This document shows positions 1 through 4,936 of a DNA stretch of 5,085 nt, piece after piece. The position numbers were made by a program, and so were the translations under genes. The stretch's first letter is position 1. Each line of letters starts with the position of its first letter. The notes below the pieces were generated by a model. It did no database searches, was not told the DNA's origin, and saw nothing but the letters and a program-made list of their open reading frames with translations. Origin of the DNA: Deltaproteobacteria bacterium (GTDB lineage Bacteria > Desulfobacterota > DSM-4660 > Desulfatiglandales > B25-G16); the NCBI GenBank assembly GCA_019308645.1, contig JAFDHR010000199.1:1-5085 (forward strand), read 5' to 3'.

Positions 1-1110
1 AACGTCTGTAGGGGTAATAAAGCTACCATCGATTTGGTTGGCCAGAAATACCTTGCCAGGATCATCTACAGCTTTTTTTACCTCTTGAAAGATCTGACCC
101 ATATTCATCTCAACCACAATCGTACAGTTGACAGAAGCGCATCTTTTCTTAACAATTTCAGCAGGGAATGGCCAAAGCGTATGGAGCTCCAGCAGCCCAA
201 GCCTTTCACCTCTTGCCCTTCTGTTTTCTACCACATGAAGGGCTGTTCTTGCAGAGGAGCCATAAGAGACCAGAAGACAGTCTGCATCATCGATAAAGAA
301 TTCCTTTGTCCTGGTGATTTCTTGTGTGTGACCTTGTATCTTGTCTACAAGGTGGTGCGTTAATCCATACACGACCTTTGGGTTGTCGGAAGGAAAACCC
401 CACATGTCATGCATTAACCCGGTAACATTATAGCGATGGACGCCACCAAAATCAGACATGGGAAGTCGACCATCCTCTCGAGGCAGGTAAGGGTGAAAGT
501 CAGTTCCTTCCGGTACTGATGTTTTGAGTCTCTCTACCACATTTATCTCCCCCGGTTTTGGCATTATAAGCCTTTCTCTGGTGTGGGCAACAACTTCATC
601 CAAGAGTAAAATAACAGGGGTTCGAAAGGTTTCAGATAGGTTAAAGGCCTCAACTGTCATTGCAAACACATCCTGATTATTGGAGGCTGTCAGGGCAATG
701 ATAGCATGTTCTCCATGGGTTCCCCATCTCGCCTGCATAACATCTCCCTGGCTTCCACTTGTGGGAAGACCTGTAGAAGGTCCTCCTCTCTGAACATTTA
801 CTATGACACAGGGAGTCTCAGTCATTACAGCAAAACCAATTGCCTCTTGTTTGAGGGAAAAACCTGGTCCACTGGTTGCAGTCATGACCTTTTTGCCCGT
901 AAGGGAGGCCCCGATTATTGCACACATGGAAGAGAGTTCATCTTCCATTTGAATAAATTTTCCTTCCTTTATCGGGAGCCTATAAGAAAGTAGCTCTGCA
1001 ATCTCTGTGGAAGGAGTAATAGGATACCCTGCAAAAAAATCCAGATCAGCATACATAGCTGCCTCAACAACGGCCTCGTTCCCTTGAACAAAACGGATAT
1101 TTTTTTTCAT
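1..1110 (-). CDS. korA: 2-oxoacid:ferredoxin oxidoreductase, alpha subunit (copy 1; 3' end cut by window edge)
   Basis: Alpha subunit of a CoA-dependent 2-oxoacid:ferredoxin oxidoreductase, a cytoplasmic enzyme that oxidatively decarboxylates a 2-oxoacid to acyl-CoA or runs in reverse. I translated 370 uninterrupted codons from ATG at 1110 to the left edge. Landmarks are GNEAVVEAA (10-18), GYPITPST (28-35), QMEDE (54-58), TATSGPGFS (77-85), RGGPSTGLPT (108-117), QGD then MQARWGTHGEH, and a C-terminal VSYGSSARTA / VVEMNMGQ region. These match the KorA order: pyrimidine-binding domain, then transketolase C-terminal-like domain. Alignment with the second alpha copy in this window suggests only about ten residues are missing. 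The start is supported by AAGG ten bases upstream and by the family N-terminus beginning just before GNEA. Codons 2-4 form a run of eight A. The gene follows the ferredoxin gene on the same strand, so beta and gamma genes are expected off the edge. Substrate is undetermined; the canonical GPSTGLPT loop resembles 2-oxoglutarate-type members. Confidence 0.93.
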   Translation of the reverse strand, partial: MKKNIRFVQGNEAVVEAAMYADLDFFAGYPITPSTEIAELLSYRLPIKEGKFIQMEDELSSMCAIIGASLTGKKVMTATSGPGFSLKQEAIGFAVMTETPCVIVNVQRGGPSTGLPTSGSQGDVMQARWGTHGEHAIIALTASNNQDVFAMTVEAFNLSETFRTPVILLLDEVVAHTRERLIMPKPGEINVVERLKTSVPEGTDFHPYLPREDGRLPMSDFGGVHRYNVTGLMHDMWGFPSDNPKVVYGLTHHLVDKIQGHTQEITRTKEFFIDDADCLLVSYGSSARTALHVVENRRARGERLGLLELHTLWPFPAEIVKKRCASVNCTIVVEMNMGQIFQEVKKAVDDPGKVFLANQIDGSFITPTDV

Positions 1111-1157
1111 GGATCAAATACCTTACTTAATTTAGCCACACACAAAGTCACCAGTTC

Positions 1158-1171
1158 CGATTGTCGATTTT
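1158..1171. promoter_or_regulatory. Operator-like sequence upstream of left alpha gene
   Basis: CGATTGTCGA (1158-1167) is an exact 10-bp inverted copy of TCGACAATCG (1605-1614), which overlaps the palindrome in front of the GntR gene. Against ATTGTCGACAAT, positions 1160-1171 match at 9 of 12 bases. It lies about 50 bp upstream of the left alpha start, inside the ferredoxin-alpha gap. A 10-bp match can arise by chance in a window this size, so regulation from here is only suggested. Confidence 0.3.
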
Positions 1172-1188
1172 CAATTGTTTGTGTCTTG

Positions 1189-1216
1189 CCCCGCCCCGTT
1201 CCGGGTCGGGACGGGG
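1189..1216 (-). repeat. GC-rich inverted repeat (intercistronic hairpin)
   Basis: Read on the minus strand, the arm CCCCGTCCCG (1216-1207) pairs with CGGGGCGGGG (1198-1189) around an 8-nt loop. This gives ten pairs, one of them G-U, in the transcript that would join ferredoxin to alpha. A second, overlapping fold (1194-1202 with 1208-1216, 5-nt loop) is better on the plus-strand RNA. No U-tract follows on either strand, so it is not a standard intrinsic terminator. Its near-pure G+C makeup contrasts with the AT-rich surroundings. It could be a REP-like dispersed palindrome or a processing/attenuation element setting the ratio of ferredoxin to alpha; only one copy is present here. Confidence 0.7.
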
Positions 1217-1222
1217 ATGGCA

Positions 1223-1432
1223 TTATCTTAATTCAATTGCAAGATCAGGGCATCGAAGCTCACACATTCCACAGCCATTACATTTTTCTGGATATGCAAG
1301 TTGAGACTTTTCCATATCATCCATAACTAAGGCATCTTCCGGACAAAACTCTACACAGATCCCGCATCCCTTACACCACTCGATATTGATAACAGGCTTT
1401 TTATTTTCTTTGCTGCTCATTATAGTGCTCAT
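1223..1432 (-). CDS. korD: 2x[4Fe-4S] ferredoxin, delta subunit of 2-oxoacid:ferredoxin oxidoreductase
   Basis: A 69-residue bacterial-type ferredoxin with two full cluster motifs: C20, C23, C26 and C30-Pro, then C51, C54, C57 and C61-Pro. Paired CxxCxxCxxxCP motifs bind two [4Fe-4S] clusters, and the length and the WCKGCGICVEFCP opening match the delta subunits of four-subunit oxoacid oxidoreductases. It would carry electrons from the alpha/beta catalytic core to soluble ferredoxin. It is the first gene of the leftward unit, 112 bp before the alpha gene. The start is uncertain: ATG at 1432 gives 69 residues and ATG at 1420 gives 65, and neither has a clear Shine-Dalgarno. All cysteines lie after both. 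It may be regulated by the divergent GntR protein, because an operator-like site sits 18 bp upstream. Confidence 0.92.
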   Translation of the reverse strand: MSTIMSSKENKKPVINIEWCKGCGICVEFCPEDALVMDDMEKSQLAYPEKCNGCGMCELRCPDLAIELR

Positions 1433-1449
1433 TTACCATATTTGATGTA

Positions 1450-1461
1450 ATTGTCAACTGT
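1450..1461. promoter_or_regulatory. Operator-like site upstream of ferredoxin gene
   Basis: ATTGTCAACTGT matches the palindrome at 1601-1612 at 9 of 12 bases, including a complete ATTGTC half. A further GACAAT half-site lies at 1487-1492. If the regulator binds here it could control the leftward unit. I could not identify a convincing minus-strand -35/-10 pair between 1433 and 1560: the best (TTAACA, 16 nt, TAAACC) is weak. Confidence 0.3.
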
Positions 1462-1574
1462 TTTAGCGAGGTTTATGCTAACCATAGACAATGTTAATAG
1501 TTAGTGGATGTTTAAAAAGAAAAAGTTGCTGGAATTTATCAAATTAGGGAAATGATAAGCAATAAAAAATTCAA

Positions 1575-1602
1575 TTGACAAAAAGGAAAAAACTAATAAA
1601 AT
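1575..1602 (+). promoter_or_regulatory. Sigma70-type promoter of the GntR regulator
   Basis: A perfect -35 TTGACA (1575-1580) and a 5-of-6 -10 TAAAAT (1597-1602) are separated by 16 nt. The start point would fall near 1609, giving a leader of about 25 nt that carries the GGAG ribosome-binding site at 1624-1627, six bases before the GTG start. No other promoter this good was seen before the right-arm genes, so it may also drive them by read-through. Confidence 0.65.
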
Positions 1603-1612
1603 TGTCGACAAT
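1601..1612. promoter_or_regulatory. Palindromic operator, probable autoregulatory GntR site
   Basis: ATTGTCGACAAT is a perfect 12-bp palindrome that overlaps the last two bases of the -10 and the predicted start point. Binding there would block RNA polymerase. The TTGT..ACAA core resembles the TNGTNNNACNA-type operators of FadR-subfamily GntR proteins, with a two-base rather than three-base centre. The adjacent downstream gene encodes such a protein, so self-repression is the simplest reading. Confidence 0.6.
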
Positions 1613-1633
1613 CGACCATTTACGGAGACTAAG

Positions 1634-2320
1634 GTGGGTAACAATAAAAATAATAAAAGAGAGAACTGGGACAGAGTTGAGATAAAAAGCCTGATGACCG
1701 TTGTTCTGGATAACATACGCAGGAGGATCCTCACCGGCGAATTTAGACCAGGCCAGAAGATAAATGAATCTGAGATTGCCGTAAACTTGGGTATAAGCAG
1801 ATCACCGGTGAGGGAGGCCTTTAGGATTTTAGAAAGAGATGGACTTATCACCACATTACCTCGGAAAGGGTCCTATATTACAGATATAAGCCTGAGGGAT
1901 TTGGAAGAATTGTTTGAAATAAGAAAAATATTAGAATGTTATGGGCTGGATTGTATAAAAAAGATGGCAAAAAAATACCCAGATAAGATAACGGCTATGA
2001 TCGAAGAACTTGAGAAAAACCTGTTGAAGAAATATGATCCCTTTAGTGTCATTTCGGGTTTTCATTATAGCCTTGTAGAAGTCTCCAACAACTCTCGATT
2101 AATTGAATTGTATAAGATATTGGCAGTATCGCTAAGAAGATACTGGATTATTTATCATAGCAAGAAAGGGCAACAAGATATTTCCTTGGAGCATCATCAA
2201 GGTATTGTTAACATCCTTAGAAAAGGAGATTATCCTGGTGCCAAGAAACTGCTTAAAAAACATACTCAATATGTAAAGGGTATTGTGGGGGAGAGGGTTA
2301 GGGAGATTTTATCATCGTAA
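1634..2320 (+). CDS. GntR-family transcriptional regulator, FadR subfamily (FCD domain)
   Basis: A 228-residue repressor-type regulator. Residues 17-83 form the GntR winged helix: IRRRILTGEFRPGQKI, then ESEIAVNLGISRSPVREAF (recognition helix near 54-62), then LERDGLI and the wing RKGSYIT. Residues 87-225 form the all-helical FCD effector domain, with FHYSLVEVSNN (143-153), EHHQGI (186-191), KGD (197-199) and a final H210. FCD proteins usually hold a metal with one Asp and three His, the Asp four residues before the FH histidine. H144, H188 and H210 are present, but that Asp position is Ile140. The GTG start is chosen for the GGAG six bases upstream; the next Met (21) would remove the first helix's lead-in. 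The gene sits between two oxidoreductase units and reads toward the second, so it probably senses a carboxylate or acyl metabolite of that pathway. The effector is unknown. Confidence 0.92.
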   Translation: MGNNKNNKRENWDRVEIKSLMTVVLDNIRRRILTGEFRPGQKINESEIAVNLGISRSPVREAFRILERDGLITTLPRKGSYITDISLRDLEELFEIRKILECYGLDCIKKMAKKYPDKITAMIEELEKNLLKKYDPFSVISGFHYSLVEVSNNSRLIELYKILAVSLRRYWIIYHSKKGQQDISLEHHQGIVNILRKGDYPGAKKLLKKHTQYVKGIVGERVREILSS

Positions 2321-2420
2321 ATTCTTTTATTGAATTAAATAGTGAAAAATAAGAAGGAAAAAATAATTGCATAGGATTGGTTTTTAGGTAAATGTGCGAA
2401 ATAGCTTTTGAGGCAATTAT
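2321..2420 (+). other. Intergenic spacer with ribosome-binding site
   Basis: This AT-rich 100-bp gap separates the regulator from the second alpha gene. GAGG at 2410-2413, seven bases before ATG 2421, fixes the alpha start. I see no convincing promoter and no GC-rich hairpin with a U-tract, so transcription may continue from the regulator into the alpha-beta-gamma genes. Confidence 0.5.
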
Positions 2421-3563
2421 ATGGGTTATAGGAATATAAACAGTACTTTTCCTGCTGGATATTACTATTTTTCAGGCAATGAAGCAGTGGCTGAAGGGGC
2501 TATCGCTGCCGGATGTCGGTATTATGCAGGCTATCCCATTACTCCCTCAAGTGAGATCATGGAGAGAATTTCCGTCCGATTGAAAGACCTACATGGTGTG
2601 TTCATGCAAATGGAGGATGAAATTGCTTCTATCTGTTCCGTTATTGGAGCAGTGTGGGCGGGTGCCAAGGCAATGACAGCCACCTCTGGACCAGGCTTTT
2701 CTCTTATGCAGGAAGGCATTGGGTATGCTGCCTTAACGGAAACGCCTCTGGTTATTGTTAATATCCAAAGAGCCGGACCAGGCACTGGCCAGGCAACAAG
2801 GGTAGCCAGCGGCGATCTTATGCAGGCAAAGTGGGGTTCTCACGGAGACTATTATATTATTGCACTGTCTCCATGGTCGGTTCAAGAGATGTATGACCAG
2901 ACAATAGATGCCTTTAATTTAGCCGAACAGTATCGAGTCCCTGTTTTTGTAATGGGCGATGAGGCTATTGGCCATTTACGGGAAAGGATTGAGGTGAAGG
3001 CCACCCTTACGGTCTTTAATCGGGAAAAAAAGAAAGGGGCACCTCCTTTTGGCACGAACCAGGACGATGGTATTCCGCCCATGCCTTCGTTTGGTGAGGG
3101 CGAAAAACTTTTAGTGACCGGGTCCACACATAATGAGATAGGGATCAGAAAAACCGATGACCCCGAGGTCCACTCACGGCTCGTGAGCAGGATTAACAAA
3201 AAAATCTTGAATAATAGAGAAAGCATCATTCAGACAGACTCATATCACCTGGAAGATGCCGAAGTCATTGTGGTTTCCTATGGATTTACTGCACGAAGCG
3301 CACTTTTTGCTATAGAGCAGCTCCGAAAAGAAGGAAAAAGGGTCGGCCTTCTGAGGCTAAAGACCATCTGGCCTTTTGCTGATGAAATTATTCACGATAT
3401 AGGCCAAAAGGCAAAAAAGATTTTTGTCCCAGAGATGAACAGGGGGCAGATTGCGGGTGAAATAATGAAATATGCCACCTGTGAGGTGATCCCTTACAAC
3501 CAGACCAATGGTGAAATCATCCATCCTCATCAGATACTACACGAGGTAAGGAGACTCATATAA
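2421..3563 (+). CDS. korA: 2-oxoacid:ferredoxin oxidoreductase, alpha subunit (copy 2)
   Basis: A complete 380-residue alpha subunit that aligns along its length with the left-arm copy. Motifs: GNEAVAEGA (19-27), AGYPITPSSEI (36-46), QMEDE (63-67), TATSGPGFSLMQE (86-98), RAGPGTGQAT (117-126), SGD then MQAKWGSHGDYY. A C-terminal domain carries VVSYGFTARSA and VPEMNRGQIAGE. It supplies the core fold and pyrimidine-side cofactor contacts for the beta subunit encoded next. It differs from copy 1 in the loop that is GPSTGLPT there and GPGTGQAT here, and in SGD replacing QGD. These changes lie in a conserved active-site region of the family and hint at a different 2-oxoacid. The N-terminus is nine residues longer than copy 1. 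The stop codon overlaps the beta ATG by one base (TAATG), a sign of translational coupling. The symbol follows family naming; the true substrate is unknown. Confidence 0.93.
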   Translation: MGYRNINSTFPAGYYYFSGNEAVAEGAIAAGCRYYAGYPITPSSEIMERISVRLKDLHGVFMQMEDEIASICSVIGAVWAGAKAMTATSGPGFSLMQEGIGYAALTETPLVIVNIQRAGPGTGQATRVASGDLMQAKWGSHGDYYIIALSPWSVQEMYDQTIDAFNLAEQYRVPVFVMGDEAIGHLRERIEVKATLTVFNREKKKGAPPFGTNQDDGIPPMPSFGEGEKLLVTGSTHNEIGIRKTDDPEVHSRLVSRINKKILNNRESIIQTDSYHLEDAEVIVVSYGFTARSALFAIEQLRKEGKRVGLLRLKTIWPFADEIIHDIGQKAKKIFVPEMNRGQIAGEIMKYATCEVIPYNQTNGEIIHPHQILHEVRRLI

Positions 3564-4324
3564 TGGGCAGGGATTTGGAAGAATATCTACGTCCAGGAAT
3601 TGATTCAACACCCTTTTGCCCTGGATGTGGACATGGAATATTAATGAATCTCATACTTCGGGCTATTGATGAGCGTAAAAGAAGTATGGATGAGATGCTT
3701 TTTGTTTCTGGCATCGGCTGTGCGGCGTGGATCCCAAGCCCTCATTTCAATGCCGATACCCTTCATACTTTACACGGACGGGCTATTGCATTTGCAACAG
3801 GGGCAAAGATGTTCAATCCCAAACTCAATGTCATGGTTATAAGTGGAGACGGAGACCTTACCTCCATTGGGGGGAACCACCTTATCCATGCTGCACGCAG
3901 GAATATAGACCTCTCAGTGATCTGTGCGAACAATATGATCTATGGCATGACCGGTGGACAAGTGGCCTCCACATCTCCTTTGGGCGCTCTAACTTCCACA
4001 ACCATGGATGGCAATAGGTATCGCCCATTTGATCTCTGTCAATTAGTTCTTGGCGCTGGCGCTTCTTATGTGGCTCGATATTCAGTAACCCAGCCTTTAT
4101 TGTTGGTGAGTGCCATAAAAAAATCTCTTACGATGCATGGATTTACCTTTATTGAAGTCCTTTCCCCCTGTCCCACCCAATTTGGAAGGAGAAACAGATA
4201 TGATTCTCCTGCCGATATGCTGAAAAATCTAATGGAGAGATGTATTTCCAGGGAAGAGGCAGATAATTTTTCGGAAGATGAATTAAAAGATAAGATTGTT
4301 ACTGGAGAGTTTAGGAATGGGTAA
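3563..4324 (+). CDS. korB: 2-oxoacid:ferredoxin oxidoreductase, beta subunit (thiamine diphosphate-binding)
   Basis: A 253-residue catalytic subunit of typical KorB length. It carries FCPGCGHG (18-25), SGIGCAAW (49-56), LHGRAIAFATGAK (70-82), the diphosphate/Mg site SGDGDLTSIGGNH (94-106), NNMIYGMTGGQ (123-133) and LSPCPTQFGRRN (200-211). The GDGD motif with the downstream NN binds thiamine diphosphate-Mg2+. C19, C22, C53 and C203 are the expected ligands of the [4Fe-4S] cluster beside the cofactor, and all four are present, so the subunit looks active. It performs 2-oxoacid decarboxylation and passes electrons to its cluster. Ribosome-binding site AAGGAG (3548-3553) lies within the end of the alpha gene, nine bases before the ATG. 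The one-base overlap upstream and eight-base overlap downstream mark a tight operon. Confidence 0.95.
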   Translation: MGRDLEEYLRPGIDSTPFCPGCGHGILMNLILRAIDERKRSMDEMLFVSGIGCAAWIPSPHFNADTLHTLHGRAIAFATGAKMFNPKLNVMVISGDGDLTSIGGNHLIHAARRNIDLSVICANNMIYGMTGGQVASTSPLGALTSTTMDGNRYRPFDLCQLVLGAGASYVARYSVTQPLLLVSAIKKSLTMHGFTFIEVLSPCPTQFGRRNRYDSPADMLKNLMERCISREEADNFSEDELKDKIVTGEFRNG

Positions 4325-4862
4325 CCTTAAACAGATTCGTTTTTGCGGCTATGGTGGACAAGGAGTGGTTTTGGCTGGAACGATCCTTGGGCATGCTGCT
4401 ATTAACGATGACAAGTGGGTTGCCGGGTCAAATTCCTATGGCGCTCAAGCCAGAGGTGGTTCTGCCAGGTCCGAGGTGGTCATATCAGAAAATCCCATTA
4501 CATACCCTCATGTAATAAAAGCAGACATCCTTATTGTCATGTCCCAGACTGCATATGACCAGTATATACAAGATGTGGCCGAACAGGGTGCCCTTGTCCT
4601 CTATGACGATATGATCGTACACCCGAGAGATATGCATGGTGTGCAACAAATTGGCGTACCGGCAACGAAAACATCAATTGATGAATTAGATAACAAGCAG
4701 GTGGCCAATATTGTTATGCTCGGGGCGTCAGTAGTAATTACCGGGATAGTGAGCGAGAAGTCTTTGATTTCATCCATTAAAGCAAATGTTGGCCAACGGT
4801 TTAGGGAACTAAACATAAAAGCCCTTAAGGTTGGTTATATGCTGGGAGAGGAAATAAAGTAG
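4317..4862 (+). CDS. korC: 2-oxoacid:ferredoxin oxidoreductase, gamma subunit
   Basis: A 181-residue gamma subunit (pyruvate/2-oxoacid ferredoxin oxidoreductase catalytic domain). It opens with IRFCGYGGQGVVLAGTIL (7-24), the glycine-rich loop of the family, followed by SNSYGAQARGGSARSEVVIS (38-57), the second signature (usually SYGPEARGG). Later segments ADILIVMSQTAYD and NIVMLGASVVITGI fit the alternating strand-helix fold. In the complex this domain contributes to CoA binding and stabilises the alpha-beta core. The start is ATG 4317, with GGAG at 4304-4307 nine bases upstream. An in-frame TTG at 4296 would add seven residues but lacks support. It overlaps the beta gene by eight bases, so the two are probably translationally coupled. 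Confidence 0.94.
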   Translation: MGNLKQIRFCGYGGQGVVLAGTILGHAAINDDKWVAGSNSYGAQARGGSARSEVVISENPITYPHVIKADILIVMSQTAYDQYIQDVAEQGALVLYDDMIVHPRDMHGVQQIGVPATKTSIDELDNKQVANIVMLGASVVITGIVSEKSLISSIKANVGQRFRELNIKALKVGYMLGEEIK

Positions 4863-4882
4863 ATAGTATGCAGTAGGGAGTA

Positions 4883-4936
4883 AACACAAGAAACTCAATT
4901 AACACAATAAACACAACGAACTCAAGAAACACAACA
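4883..4936 (+). repeat. Six-unit 9-bp tandem repeat, AAC(A/T)CAANN
   Basis: The 7-base core AACACAA or AACTCAA starts at 4883, 4892, 4901, 4910, 4919 and 4928, an exact 9-bp period. The two spacer bases vary (GA, TT, TA, CG, GA, CA). The array fills most of the 73-bp gap between the gamma gene and the next iron-sulfur gene and ends at the A of that gene's ATG. It is almost free of G on the plus strand, so the RNA would be unstructured. It is not coding: an in-frame TAA lies at 4900. Function unknown. Confidence 0.85.

Noticed and set aside
34..363. Open frame of 109 codons on the plus strand (and another at 706-993)
   Set aside because: Both lie antisense within the clear alpha-subunit gene read from 1110 leftward. 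Their translations show no recognisable domain.
1189..1216. Intrinsic terminator at the GC-rich hairpin
   Set aside because: The stem is strong, but neither strand has a U-run after it. The bases following on the minus strand are CAAGACACAAAC.
1084..1326. Plus-strand open frame spanning the ferredoxin-alpha gap
   Set aside because: It overlaps the ends of two real minus-strand genes and the GC-rich hairpin. It has no Shine-Dalgarno and no family resemblance.
1429..1457. Minus-strand promoter using TTGACA at 1457-1452 for the ferredoxin gene
   Set aside because: At 16-18 nt spacing the -10 would fall on the start codon with poor matches (TAAATG at best), leaving no leader. TTGACA here is more likely part of the operator-like site.
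1501..1854. Minus-strand open frame overlapping the regulator's promoter and 5' end
   Set aside because: It is antisense to the winged-helix coding sequence. Its hydrophobic look comes from complementing Lys/Glu-rich, AT-rich codons.
2531..3229. Two minus-strand open frames inside alpha copy 2
   Set aside because: Shadows of the alpha gene, with no motifs. The sense protein explains the region completely.
3727..4017. Plus-strand open frame in another frame within the beta gene
   Set aside because: It overlaps the GDGD cofactor region of the beta subunit, whose frame is certain. The alternative frame has no ribosome-binding site or domain.
4601..4816. Minus-strand open frame within the gamma gene
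   Set aside because: Antisense to the well-supported gamma subunit, with no independent coding signal.
4883..4936. CRISPR array
   Set aside because: The period is only 9 bp with two-base variable positions. CRISPR repeats and spacers are each over 20 bp.
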